Assembly: GCA_026874595.1 (NCBI GenBank)
Contig: CM049315.1
Coordinates: forward strand, 63,423,389 to 63,487,388
Length of the DNA stretch: 64,000 nucleotides
Source of the DNA: Sipunculus nudus
Taxonomy: Eukaryota; Annelida; Sipuncula; Golfingiida; Sipunculidae
Reading direction: 5' to 3'
Shown here: positions 34,701 through 47,500 of the stretch, piece after piece
How the letters are laid out: each line of letters opens with the position of its first letter
Position numbering within the stretch: position 1 is the stretch's first letter
The notes under the pieces: model-generated
Told to the model about the DNA's origin: nothing
The model's database searches: none
Seen by the model: only the letters and a program-made list of their open reading frames with translations
Translations under genes and position numbers: made by a program

Positions 34701-37027
34701 GTTAGAAACGTCTTTTACGCCGAAATCAGCTCGTTTTTTTCGTAATACAAGATCGTGATTTGTGCAGAAACGGCTGATTTAAACTGCGATAGAAGCGTTT
34801 TAATAGCTTCATTAGGCCATTTAGAAATTGGTAAAATCGTCGCTCTTGCTGAAATCAGATCGGTTTTTGCGTAATATAAGATCGTGTTTTGTGCAAAGAT
34901 GACCGATTTAAACTGCTAAAGAAGCGTTTTAGAAGCTTCATCAGGCCACTAAGAACCAGTTAGAAACGTCTTTTACGCCGAAGTCAGCTCGTTTTTTTCG
35001 TAATACAAGATCGTGATTTGTGCAGAAACGGCTGATTTAAACTGCAATAGAAGCGTTTTAATAGCTTCATTAGGCCATTTAGAAATTGGTAAAAACGTCG
35101 CTCTTGCTGAAATCAGATCGGTTTTCGCGTAATACAACATCGTGTTGTGCAAAATAGAAGATTAAAATTGCAAAAGAAGCAATTCAGAAGCTCCATTAGG
35201 CCATTTAGAACCGGGTACAAACATCGATCTCGCCGAAATCAGATAGGTTTTTGGCTATTTCAGGAACGTGTGTTGTGCAAAAATTACAGATTTCAATTGC
35301 AAAAGAAGCAATTCAGAAGCTTCATTAGGCCGTTTAGAATCAGATACAAACGTCTTTTACGACGAAATCAGCTCGGTTTTTTCCTAATACAAGACCGTGA
35401 TTTGTGCAGAAACGGCTGATATAAACTGCGATAGAAGCGTTTAAATAGCTTCATTAGGCCATTTAGAAATTGTTAAAAACGTCGCTTTTGCTGAAATCAG
35501 ATCGGTTTGCGCGTAGTACAAGATCGTGTTGTGCAAAATAGAAGATTAAAATTGCAAAAGAAGCAATTCAGAAGCTCCATTAGGCCATTTAGAACCGGAT
35601 ACAAACATCCATCTCGCCGAAATCAGCTAGGTTTTTGCCTAATTCAGGAACGTGTGTTGTGCAAAAATTACAGATTTCAATTGCAAAAGAAGCAATTCAG
35701 AAGCTTCATTAGGCCGTTTAGAATCAGATACAAACGTCTTTTACGACGAAATCAGCTCGGTTTTTTCCTAATACAAGATCGTGATTTGTGCAGAAACGGC
35801 TAATATAAACTGCGATAGAAGCGTTTAAATAGCTTCATTAGGCAATTTAGAAATTGTTACAAACGTCGCTCTTGCTGAAATCAGATCGGTTTTCGCGTAG
35901 TACAAGATCGTGTCTTGTGCAATGATCACCGATTTAAACTGCGAAAGAAGCCTTTTAGAAGCTTCATCTGGCCGTTAAGAACCAGTTAGAAACGTCGTTT
36001 TTGCTGAAATCAGCTCGATTTTTTTGCGTAATGCAAGATCGTGTTTGTGCAAATATTGCAGATTTAAATTGTAAAAGAATCAATTCAGGAGCTTTATTAG
36101 ACCATTTAGATCCAGATACCAACGTCTTTTTCGCCGAAATCAGCTCGTTTTTGCGTAATACAAGACCGTGTTTTGTGCAAAGATGACCGATTTAAACTGC
36201 CAAGGAAGCCTTTTAGAAGCTTCATCAGGCCATTAAGAACCAGTTAGCAACGTCGTTTTTGCTGAAATCAGCTCGATTTTTTGTGTAATACAAAATCGTG
36301 TGTTGTGCAAAGATGACCGATTTAAACTGCTTAAGAAGCGTTTTAGAAGCTTCATCAGGCCATTGAGAACCAGTTAGAAACGTCTTTTACGCCGAAATCA
36401 GCTCGTTTTTTTCGTAATACAAGATCGTGATTTGTGCAGAAACGGCTGATTTAAACTGCGATAGAAGCGTTTTAATAGCTTCATTAGGCCATTTAGAAAT
36501 TGGTAAAATCGTCGCTCTTGCTGAAATCAGATCGGTTTTTGCGTAATACAAGATCGTGTTTTGTGCAATGATGACCGATTTAAACTGCTAAAGAAGCGTT
36601 TTAGAAGCTTCATCAGGCCACTAAGAACCAGTTAGAAACGTCTTTTACGCCGAAGTCAGCTCGTTTTTTTCGTAATACAAGATCGTGATTTGTGCAGAAA
36701 CGGCTGATTTAAACTGCAATAGAAGCGTTTTAATAGCTTCATTAGGCCATTTAGAAATTGGTAAAAACGTCGCTCTTGCTGAAATCAGATCGGTTTTCGC
36801 GTAATACAACATCGTGTTGTGCAAAATAGAAGATTAAAATTGCAAAAGAAGCAATTCAGAAGCTCCATTAGGCCATTTAGAACCGGGTACAAACATCGAT
36901 CTCGCCGAAATCAGATAGGTTTTTGGCTATTTCAGGAACGTGTGTTGTGCAAAAATTACAGATTTCAATTGCAAAAGAAGCAAATCAGAAGCTTCATTAG
37001 GCCGTTTAGAATCAGATACAAACGTCT
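31734..37027. repeat. Reassembled satellite segment with ~3,986-bp period
   Basis: No gene is visible. 31,545-~33,000 matches ~5,928-7,390. About 33,000-35,500 matches ~13,200-15,700 (offset 19,823). About 35,530-37,027 again matches 31,545-33,000 (offset 3,986: landmarks 32,015 to 36,001 and 32,833 to 36,819). The stretch is thus one ~31-monomer unit plus the start of a second, built from two non-adjacent parts of the macro-repeat. The final piece has CAAATCAGAAGC like 7,380 and ends in the N gap. Confidence 0.78.
33105..33800. repeat. Partial copy of the 1,026-bp HOR
   Basis: 33,217-33,800 pairs with 13,394-13,977 at offset 19,823 and shares the CATCAAAAACCAGTTAGTAACG and TTTTGTGTAATAC variants. 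It carries CCGAAATCAGC where the tandem copies have CCGATATCAGC. It may therefore keep the pre-amplification state or have been converted. It is followed by the same onward sequence as the last copy of the first block. Confidence 0.8.
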
Positions 37028-37527
37028 NNNNNNNNNNNNNNNNNNNNNNNNNNNNNNNNNNNNNNNNNNNNNNNNNNNNNNNNNNNNNNNNNNNNNNNNN
37101 NNNNNNNNNNNNNNNNNNNNNNNNNNNNNNNNNNNNNNNNNNNNNNNNNNNNNNNNNNNNNNNNNNNNNNNNNNNNNNNNNNNNNNNNNNNNNNNNNNNN
37201 NNNNNNNNNNNNNNNNNNNNNNNNNNNNNNNNNNNNNNNNNNNNNNNNNNNNNNNNNNNNNNNNNNNNNNNNNNNNNNNNNNNNNNNNNNNNNNNNNNNN
37301 NNNNNNNNNNNNNNNNNNNNNNNNNNNNNNNNNNNNNNNNNNNNNNNNNNNNNNNNNNNNNNNNNNNNNNNNNNNNNNNNNNNNNNNNNNNNNNNNNNNN
37401 NNNNNNNNNNNNNNNNNNNNNNNNNNNNNNNNNNNNNNNNNNNNNNNNNNNNNNNNNNNNNNNNNNNNNNNNNNNNNNNNNNNNNNNNNNNNNNNNNNNN
37501 NNNNNNNNNNNNNNNNNNNNNNNNNNN
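37028..37527. other. Assembly gap (500 N)
   Basis: Exactly 500 undetermined bases. This round number is typically a placeholder and not a measured length. The left flank ends inside an AATCAGATACAAACGTCT monomer of the macro-repeat family; the right flank starts inside a TTTAAACTGCGAAAG monomer of the 6,976-bp HOR. The true missing sequence may be far longer. Confidence 0.98.
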
Positions 37528-37888
37528 TTTAAACTGCGAAAGAAGCGTTTTAGAAGCTTCATCAGGCCATTTAGAACCAGTTTAGCAACGTCGTTTTTGC
37601 TGAAATCAGCTCGTTTTTTTTGCGTAATACAAAATCGTCTGTTGTGCAAAGATGACCGATTTAAACTGCTAAAGAAGCGTTTTAGAAGATTCATCAGGCA
37701 ATTAAGAAGTTAGAAACGTCGTTTTTGCTAAAATCAGCTCGATTTTTTAGTGTAATATAAGATCGTGTTTGTGCAAAGATGACCGATTTAAACTGCAAAA
37801 GAAGAGTTTAAGAAGGTTCAATAGGCCACTTAAAACCAGTTACAAAGATCTTTTTTGCCGAAATCGACTCGGTTTTTGCGTTATAATA

Positions 37889-37898
37889 GATCATGATC
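37889..37898. repeat. 10-bp palindrome GATCATGATC
   Basis: Perfect palindrome in the TTATAATAGATCATGATCCG monomer subtype of the right-hand HOR. The left-hand relatives (3,6xx and 18,8xx) read GATCATGATTTG and lack the last palindromic base, so this position separates left and right versions of the subtype. Confidence 0.65.
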
Positions 37899-39804
37899 CG
37901 TGCAAAAATGGCGAGTTTAAACTGCGAAAGAAGCGTTTCAGAAACTTCATTAGGCGACTTAAAACCCGTTACAATGGTCGTTTTCGTCGCAATCAGCTCG
38001 GTTTTCGCGTACTACAAGATCGTGTGTTGTGCAAAAATGGCCGTTTAAATTGCAAATGAAGCATTTTAATAGCTTCATCAGGCCATTTAAAACAAGTTAC
38101 AAACGTCGTTTTTGCCGAAATCAGCTCGGCTTTTGCGTAATACAAGATCGTGTTTTGTGCAAAGATGACCGATTTAAACTGCGAAAGAAGCGTTTTTAGA
38201 AGCTTCATCAGGCCATTAAGAACCAGTTAGCAACGTCGTTTTTGCTTAAATCAGCTCGGTTTTTTTTTTGCGTAATTCAAAATCGTCTGTGGTGCAAAGA
38301 TGACCGATTTAAACTGCAAAAGAAGAGTTTAAGAAGCTTCAATAGGCCACTTAAAAACCAGTTACAAAGATCTTTTTTGTCGAAATCGACTCGGTTTTTC
38401 CGTTATAATAGATCATGATCTGTGCAAAAAATGGCCAGTTTAAAATGCGAAAGAAGCGTTTCAGAAATTTTATTAGGCGACTTAAAACCCGTTACAATCG
38501 TCGTTTTCGTCGCAATCAGCTCGTTTTCGCGTACTACAAGATCGTGTGTTGTGCAAAGATGGCCGTTTTAATTGCAAATGAAGCGTTTTAATAGCTTCAT
38601 CAGGCCATTTAAAACAAGTTACAAACGTCGTTTTTGCCGAAATCAGCTCGGTTTTCGCTTTATACAAGATCGTGTCTTGTGCAATGATCACCGATTTAAA
38701 CTGTGAAAGAAGCGTTTTAGAAGCTTCATCAGGCCATTAAAAACCAGTTAGAAACGTCTTTTACGCCGATATCAGCTTTTTTTTCGTAATACAAGATCGT
38801 GATTTGTGCAGAAACGGCTGATTTAAACTGCGATAGAAGCGTTTTAATAGCTTCATTAGGCCATTTAGAAATTGGTAAAAAACGTCGCTCTTGCTGAAAT
38901 CAGATCGGTTTTCCGCGTAATACAACATCGTGTTGTGCAAAATAGAAGATTAAAATTGCAAAAGAAGCAATTCAGAAGCTCCATTAGACCATTTAGAACC
39001 GGGTACAAACATCGATCTCGCCGAAATCAGCTAGGTTTTTGGCTAATTCAGGAACGTGTGTTGTGCAAAAATTACAGATTTCAATTGCAAAAGAAGCAAT
39101 TCAAAAGCTTCATTAGGCCGTTTAGAATCAGATACAAACGTCTTTTACGACGAAATCAGCTCGGTTTTTTCGTAATACAAGATCGTGATTTGTGCAGAAA
39201 CGGCTAATATAAACTGCGATAGAAGCGTTTAAATTAGCTTCATTAGGCCATTTAGAAATTGTTAAAAACGTCGCTTTTGCTGAAATCAGATCGGTTTTCG
39301 CGTAGTACAAGATCGTGTTGTGCAAAATAGAAGATTAAAATTGCAAAAGAAGCAATTCAGAAGCTCCATTAGGCCATTTAGAACCAGGTACAAACATCGA
39401 TCTCGCCGAAATCAGCTAGGTTTTTGCCTAATTCATGATCGTGTGTTGTGCAAAAATTGCAGATTAAAATTGCAAAAGAAGCAATTCAGAAGCTTCATTA
39501 GGCCGTTAGAACCAGATACAAACATCTTTTACGCCGAAATCAGCTCGGTTTTTGCGTAATACAAAATCGTGTTTTGTGCAAAGATGACCGATTTAAACTG
39601 CAAAAGAAGCGTTTAAGAAGCTTTTTCAGGCCATTAAGAATCAGTTAGGAACGTCGTTTTTGCTGAAATCAGCTTGGTTTTTTTTGCGTAATATAAGATC
39701 GTGTGTTGTGCAAAGATGATCGATTTAAACTGCAAAAGAAGCGTTTGAGAAACTTCATTAGGCCATTTAGAACCAGTTACAAATGTCGTTTTTGCCGAAA
39801 TCAG

Positions 39805-39817
39805 CGCGATTTTCGCG
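39805..39817. repeat. CpG-rich inverted repeat marking the L-type monomer
   Basis: CGCGA-TTT-TCGCG is a perfect 5-bp inverted repeat with a 3-base centre, inside a monomer that also contains CGTACG and GTGAATAAATGGCC. Further copies lie at 41,230, 43,811, 46,782, 48,204, 50,786, 54,390 and 59,005, the last in an ACGCGATTTTCGCG context. I find this subtype only right of the gap. A protein-binding or structural role is possible but unproven. Confidence 0.75.
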
Positions 39818-40349
39818 TTATACAAGATCGTACGTTGTGAATAAATGGCCGATTTGAACTGCGAAAGAAGCGTTTTAATAGCTTCATCAGGCCATTTAGA
39901 ACAAGTTACGAACGTCGTTTCTTTCCCGAAATCAGCTCGGTGTTCGCTTTATACAAGATCGTGTCTTGTGCAATGATCACCGATTTAAACTGCGAAAGAA
40001 GCGTTTTAGAAGCTTCATCAGGCCATTAAGAACCAGTTAGCAACGTCGTTTTTGCTAAAATCAACTCGATTTTTTAGTGTAATATAAGATCGTGTTTGTG
40101 CAAAGATGACCGATTTAAACTGCAAAAGAAGAGTTTAAGAAGGTTCAATAGGCCACTTAAACCAGTTACAAAGATCTTTTTTGCCGAAATCGACTCGGTT
40201 TTTGCGTTATAATAGATCATGATCCGTGCAAAAATGGCCAGTTTAAACTGCGAAAGAAGCGTTTCAGAAACTTCATTAGGCGACTTAAAACCCGTTACAA
40301 TGGTCGTTTTCGTCGCAATCAGCTCGCTTTTTGCGTACTACAAGATCGT

Positions 40350-40870
40350 GTATGTGCAAAATAGAAGATTAAAATTGCAAAAGAAGCAATTCAGAAGCTC
40401 CATTAGGCCATTTAGAACCAGGTACAAACATCGATCTCGCCGAAATCAGCTAGGTTTTTGCCTAATTCATGATCGTGTGTTGTGCAAAAATTGCAGATTA
40501 AAATTGCGAAAGAAGCGTTTCAGAAACTTCATTAGGCGACTTAAAATCCGTTACAATGGTCGTTTTCGTCGCAATCAGCTCGATTTTTTTGCGTAATGCA
40601 AGATCGTGTTTGTGCAAAATAGAAGATTAAAATTGCAAAAGAAGCAATTCAGAAGCTCCATTAGGCCATTTAGAACCAGGTACAAACATCGATCTCGCCG
40701 AAATCAGCTAGGTTTTTGCCTAATTCATGATCGTGTGTTGTGCAAAAATTGCAGATTAAAATTGCAAAAGAAGCAATTCAGAAGCTTCATTAGGCCGTTT
40801 AGAACCAGATACAAACATCTTTTACGCCGAAATCAGCTCGGTTTTTGCGTAATACAAAATCGTGTTTTGT
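40350..40870. repeat. Two-monomer (~260-bp) internal duplication with chimeric junctions
   Basis: The GTGCAAAATAGAAGATT monomer at ~40,353 recurs at ~40,613. At ~40,350 a monomer starts as GCGTACTACAAGATCG and continues as ATGTGCAAAATAGAAG. At ~40,500 another starts as the TTGCAGATTAAAATTGC type and ends as the GCGACTTAAAATCCGTTAC type. Both chimeras recur at ~47,325 and ~47,480, so they predate the duplication of the 6,976-bp unit. Confidence 0.8.
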
Positions 40871-43800
40871 GCAAAGATGACCGATTTAAACTGCAAAAGA
40901 AGCGTTTAAGAAGCTTTTTCAGGCCATTAAGAATCAGTTAGGAACGTCGGTTTTGCTGAAATCAGCTTGGTTTTTTTTGCGTAATATAAGATCGTGTGTT
41001 GTGCAAAGATGATCGATTTAAACTGCAAAAGAAGCGTTTGAGAAACTTCATTAGGCCATTTAGAACCAGTTACAAATGTCGTTTTTTGGCCGAAATCAGC
41101 TCGGTTTTTGCGTAATATAGGATTCTGTTTTGTGCAAAATGTCCGATTTCAACTGCGAAAGAAGCGTTTATAGAAGCTTCATTTGTCCATTTACAACCAG
41201 TTAACAAAAGTCGTTTTTGCCGAAATCAGCGCGATTTTCGCGTTATACAAGATCGTACGTTGTGAATAAATGGCCGATTTGAACTGCGAAAGAAGCGTTT
41301 TAATAGCTTCATCAGGCCATTTAGAACAAGTTACGAACGTCGTTTTTCCCGAAATCAGCTCGGTGTTCGCTTTATACAAGATCGTGTCTTTTGCAATGAT
41401 CACCGATTTAAACAGCGAAAGAAGCCTTTTAGAAGCTTCATCAGGCCATTAAAAACCAGTTAGAAACGTCGTTTTTGCTGAAATCAGCTCGATTTTTTTG
41501 CGTAATGCAAGATCGTGTTTGTGCAAATATTGCAGATTTAAATTGCAAAAGAATCAATTCAGGAGCTTTTTTAGGCCATTTAGAACCAGATACCAACGTC
41601 TTTTTCGCCGAAATCAGCTCGATTTTTTGCGTAATACAAAATCGTGTGTTGTGCATAGATGATCGATTTAAACTGCTTAAGAAGCGTTTTAGAAGCTTCA
41701 TCAGGCCATTAAGAACCAGTTAGAAACGTCTTTTACGCCGAAATCAGCTCGTTTTTTTCGTAATACAAGATCGTGATTTGTGCAGAAACGGCTGATTTAA
41801 ACTGCGATAGAAGCGTTTTAATAGCTTCATTAGGCTATTTAGAAATTGGTAAAAACGTCGCTCTTGCTGAAATCAGATCGGTTTTTGCGTAATACAAGAT
41901 CGTGTTTTGTGCAAAGATGACCGATTTAAACCGCGAAAGAAGCGTTTTAGAAGCTTCATCAGGCCATTTAGAACCAGTTAGCAACGTCGTTTTTGCTGAA
42001 ATCAGCTCGGGTTTTTTTTTGCGTAATACAAAATCGTCTGTTGTGCAAAGATGTCCGATTTAAAGTGCTAAAGAAGCGTTTTAGAAGATTCATCAGGCAA
42101 TTAAGAAGTTAGAAACGTCGTTTTTGCTAAAATCAGCTCGATTTTTTAGTGTAATATAAGATCGTGTTTGTGCAAAGATGACCGATTTAAACTGCAAAAG
42201 AAGAGTTTAAGAAGGTTCAATAGGCCACTTTAAACCAGTTACAAATATCTTTTTTGCCGAAATCGACTCGGTTTTTGCGTAATAATAGATCATGATCCGT
42301 GCAAAAATGGCCAGTTTAAACTGCGAAAGAAGCGTTTCAGAAACTTCATTAGGCGACTTAAAACCCGTTACAATGGTCGTTTTCGTCGCAATCAGCTCGG
42401 TTTTCGCGTACTACAAGATCGTGTGTTGTGCAAAAATGGCCGTTTAAATTGCAAATGAAGCATTTTAATAGCTTCATCAGGCCATTTAAAACAAGTTACA
42501 AACGTCGTTTTTGCCGAAATCAGCTCGGTTTTCGCTTTAAACAAGATCGTGTCTTGTGCAATGATCACCGATTTAAACTGTGAAAGAAGCGTTTTAGAAG
42601 CTTCATCAGGCCATTAAGAACCAGATAAAAACGTCGTTTTTGCTGAAATCAGCTCGATTTTTTGCGTAATGCAAGATCGTGTTTGTGCAAATATTGCAGA
42701 TTTAAATTGCAAAAGAATCAATTCAGGAGCTTGATTAGGCCATTTAGAAATTGGTAAAAACGTCGCTCTTGCTGAAATCAGATCGGTTTTCGCGTAATAC
42801 AACATCGTGTTGTGTAAAATAGAAGATTAAAATTGCAAAAGAAGCAATTCAGAAGCTCCATTAGGCCATTTAGAAACGGGTACAAACATCGATCTCGCCG
42901 AAATCAGCTAGGTTTTTGGCTAATTCAGGAACGTGTGTTGTGCAAAAATTACAGATTTCAATTGCAAAAGAAGCAATTCAAATGCTTCATTAGGCCGTTT
43001 AGAATCAGATACAAACGTCTTTTACAACGAAATCAGCTCGGTTTTTTCGTAATACAAGATCGTGATTTGTGCAGAAACGGCTAATATAAACTGCGATAGA
43101 AGTGTTTAAATAGCTTCATTAGGCCATTTAGAAATTGTTAAAAAGTCGCTTTTGCTGAAATCAGATCGGTTTTCGCGTAGTACAAGTTCGTGTTGTGCAA
43201 AATAGAAGATTAAAGTTGCAAAAGAAGCAATTCAGAAGCTCCATTAGGCCATTTAGAACCGGGTACAAACATCGATCTCGCCGAAATCAGCTAGGTTTTT
43301 GCCTAATTCATGATCGTGTGTTGTGCAAAAATTGCAGATTTAAATTGCAAAAGAAGCAAATCAGAAGCTTCATTAGGCCGTTTAGAACCAGATACAAACA
43401 TCTTTTACGCCGAAATCAGCTCGGTTTTTGCGTAATACAAAATCGTGTTTTGTGCAAAGATGACCGACTTAAACTGCAAAAGAAGCGTTTAAGAAGCTTT
43501 ATCAGGCCATTAAGAATCAGTTAGGAACGTCGTTTTTGCTGAAATCAGCTCGGTTTTTTTTGCGTAATATAAGATCGTGTGTTGTGCAAAGATGATCGAT
43601 TTAAACTGCAAAAGAAGCGTTTGAGAAACTTCATTAGGCCATTTAGAACCAGTTACAAATGTCGTTTTTTGGCCGAAATCAGCTCGGTTTTTGCGTAATA
43701 TAGGATCCTGTTTTGTGCAAAATGGCCGATTTCAACTGCGAAAGAAGCGTTTTAGAAGCTTCATTTGTCCATTTACAACCAGTTACAAAAGTCGTTTTTG

Positions 43801-44505
43801 CCGAAATCAGCGCGATTTTCGCGTTATACAAGATCGTACGTTGTGAATAAATGGCCGATTTGAACTGCGAAAGAAGCGTTTTAATAGCTTCATCAGGCCA
43901 TTTAGAAAAAGTTACGAACGTCGTTTTTCCCGAAATCAGCTCGGTGTTCGCTTTATACAAGATCGTGTCTTGTGCAATGATCACCGATTTAAACTGCGAA
44001 AGAAGCCTTTTAGAAGCTTCATCAGGCCATTAAGAACCAGTTAGAAACGTCGTTTTTGCTGAAATCAGCTCGATTTTTTTGCGTAATGCAAGATCGTGTT
44101 TGTGCAAATATTGCAGATTTAAATTGCAAAAGAATCAATTCAGGAGCTTTATTAGGCCATTTAGAACCAGATACCAACGTCTTTTTCGCCGAAATTAGCT
44201 CGATTTTTTGCGTAATACAAAATCGTGTGTTGTGCAAAGATGACCGATTTAAACTGCTTAAGAAGCGTTTTAGAAGCTTCATCAGGCCATTAAGAACCAG
44301 TTAGAAACGTCTTTTACGCCGAAATCAGCTCGTTTTTTTCGTAATACAAGATCGTGATTTGTGCAGAAACGGCTGATTTAAACTGCAATAGAAGCGTTTT
44401 AATAGCTTCATTAGGCCATTTAGAAATTGGTAAAAACGTCGCTCTTGCTGAAATCAGATCGGTTTTTGCGTAATACAAGATCGTGTTTTGTGCAAAGATG
44501 ACCGA

Positions 44506-47500
44506 TTTAAACTGCGAAAGAAGCGTTTTAGAAGCTTCATCAGGCCATTTAGAACCAGTTAGCAACGTCGTTTTTGCTGAAATCAGCTCGGTTTTTTTTT
44601 TGCGTAATACAAAATCGTCTGTTGTGCAAAGATGACCGATTTAAACTGCTAAAGAAGCGTTTTAGAAGATTCATCAGGCAATTAAGAAGTTAGAAACGTC
44701 GTTTTTGCTAAAATCAGCTCGATTTTTTAGTGTAATATAAGATCGTGTTTGTGCAAAGATGACCGATTTAAACTGCAAAAGAAGAGTTTAAGAAGGTTCA
44801 ATAGGCCACTTAAAACCAGTTACAAAGATCTTTTTTGCCGAAATCGACTCGGTTTTTGCGTTATAATAGATCATGATCCGTGCAAAAATGGCGAGTTTAA
44901 ACTGCGAAAGAAGCGTTTCAGAAACTTCATTAGGCGACTTAAAACCCGTTACAATGGTCGTTTTCGTCGCAATCAGCTCGGTTTTCGCGTACTACAAGAT
45001 CGTGTGTTGTGCAAAAATGGCCGTTTAAATTGCAAATGAAGCATTTTAATAGCTTCATCAGGCCATTTAAAACAAGTTACAAACGTCGTTTTTGCAGAAA
45101 TCAGCTCGGCTTTTGCGTAATACAAGATCGTGTTTTGTGCAAAGATGACCGATTTAAACTGCGAAAGAAGCGTTTTTAGAAGCTTCATCAGGCCATTAAG
45201 AACCAGTTAGCAACGTCGTTTTTGCTTAAATCAGCTCGGTTTTTTTTTTGCGTAATTCAAAATCGTCTGTGGTGCAAAGATGACCGATTTAAACTGCAAA
45301 AGAAGAGTTTAAGAAGCTTCAATAGGCCACTTAAAACCAGTTACAAAGATCTTTTTTGTCGAAATCGACTCGGTTTTTCCGTTATAATAGATCATGATCT
45401 GTGCAAAAATGGCCAGTTTAAAATGCGAAAGAAGCGTTTCAGAAATTTTATTTGGCGACTTAAAACCCGTTACAATCGTCGTTTTCGTCGCAATCAGCTC
45501 GGTTTTCGCGTACTACAAGATCGTGTGTTGTGCAAAGATGGCCGTTTTAATTGCAAATGAAGCGTTTTAATAGCTTCATCAGGCCATTTAAAACAAGTTA
45601 CAAACGTCGTTTTTGCCGAAATCAGCTCGGTTTTCGCTTTATACAAGATCGTGTCTTGTGCAATGATCACCGATTTAAACTGTGAAAGAAGCGTTTTAGA
45701 AGCTTCATCAGGCCATTAAAAACCAGTTAGAAACGTCTTTTACGCCGATATCAGCTTTTTTTTCGTAATACAAGATCGTGATTTGTGCAGAAACGGCTGA
45801 TTTAAACTGCGATAGAAGCGTTTTAATAGCTTCATTAGGCCATTTAGAAATTGGTAAAAACGTCGCTCTTGCTGAAATCAGATCGGTTTTCGCGTAATAC
45901 AACATCGTTTTGTGCAAAATAGAAGATTAAAATTGCAAAAGAAGCAATTCAGAAGCTCCATTAGGCCATTTAGAACCGGGTACAAACATCGATCTCGCCG
46001 AAATCAGCTAGGTTTTTGGCTAATTCAGGAACGTGTGTTGTGCAAAAATTACAGATTTCAATTGCAAAAGAAGCAATTCAAAAGCTTCATTAGGCCGTTT
46101 AGAATCAGATACAAACGTCTTTTACGACGAAATCAGCTCGGTTTTTTCGTAATACAAGATCGTGATTTGTGCAGAAACGGCTAATATAAACTGCGATAGA
46201 AGCGTTTAAATAGCTTCATTAGGCCATTTAGAAATTGTTAAAAACGTCGCTTTTGCTGAAATCAGATCGGTTTTCGCGTAGTACAAGATCGTGTTGTGCA
46301 AAATAGAAGATTAAAATTGCAAAAGAAGCAATTCAGAAGCTCCATTAGGCCATTTAGAACCAGGTACAAACATCGATCTCGCCGAAATCAGCTAGGTTTT
46401 TGCCTAATTCATGATCGTGTGTTGTGCAAAAATTGCAGATTAAAATTGCAAAAGAAGCAATTCAGAAGCTTCATTAGGCCGTTTAGAACCAGATACAAAC
46501 ATCTTTTACGCCGAAATCAGCTCGGTTTTTGCGTAATACAAAATCGTGTTTTGTGCAAAGATGACCGATTTAAACTGCAAAAGAAGCGTTTAAGAAGCTT
46601 TTTCAGGCCATTAAGAATCAGTTAGGAACGTCGTTTTTGCTGAAATCAGCTTGGTTTTTTTTGCGTAATATAAGATCGTGTGTTGTGCAAAGATGATCGA
46701 TTTAAACTGCAAAAGAAGCGTTTGAGAAACTTCATTAGGCCATTTAGAACCAGTTACAAATGTCGTTTTTGCCGAAATCAGCGCGATTTTCGCGTTATAC
46801 AAGATCGTACGTTGTGAATAAATGGCCGATTTGAACTGCGAAAGAAGCGTTTTAATAGCTTCATCAGGCCATTTAGAACAAGTTACGAACGTCGTTTTTC
46901 CCGAAATCAGCTCGGTGTTCGCTTTATACAAGATCGTGTCTTGTGCAATGATCACCGATTTAAACTGCGAAAGAAGCGTTTTAGAAGCTTCATCAGGCCA
47001 TTAAGAACCAGTTAGCAACGTCGTTTTTGCTAAAATCAACTCGATTTTTTAGTGTAATATAAGATCGTGTTTGTGCAAAGATGACCGATTTAAACTGCAA
47101 AAGAAGAGTTTAAGAAGGTTCAATAGGCCACTTAAACCAGTTACAAAGATCTTTTTTGCCGAAATCGACTCGGTTTTTGCGTTATAATAGATCATGATCC
47201 GTGCAAAAATGGCCAGTTTAAACTGCGAAAGAAGCGTTTCAGAAACTTCATTAGGCGACTTAAAACCCGTTACAATGGTCGTTTTCGTCGCAATCAGCTC
47301 GCTTTTTGCGTACTACAAGATCGTGTATGTGCAAAATAGAAGATTAAAATTGCAAAAGAAGCAATTCAGAAGCTCCATTAGGCCATTTAGAACCAGGTAC
47401 AAACATCGATCTCGCCGAAATCAGCTAGGTTTTTGCCTAATTCATGATCGTGTGTTGTGCAAAAATTGCAGATTAAAATTGCGAAAGAAGCGTTTCAGAA

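Larger units (their letters stand above)
37528..44505. repeat. ~6,976-bp HOR, copy A
   Basis: Landmarks 37,769, 37,993, 39,320, 40,606, 41,475, 42,833 and 43,195 recur at 44,749, 44,973, 46,296, 47,582, 48,449, 49,808 and 50,170, at offsets of 6,980 falling to 6,974. The unit is about 54 monomers. It is rich in the GAAATCGACTCGG / TTATAATAGATCATGATCCG subtype and in the GCGCGATTTTCGCG subtype, and it carries a two-monomer internal duplication near 40,350-40,870. Copy-specific single-base indels (for example GTTAACAAAAG at ~41,200) explain the drift in offset. The beginning may lie in the gap. Confidence 0.9.

Noticed and set aside
36819-37713. Open frames of 237-257 codons crossing 37,028-37,527
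   Set aside because: Most of their length is the run of N; they are artefacts of the gap.
37881-37900. TATAAT (GTTATAATAGATC) as a promoter
   Set aside because: It is part of a repeated monomer subtype, has no partner element and no gene downstream.
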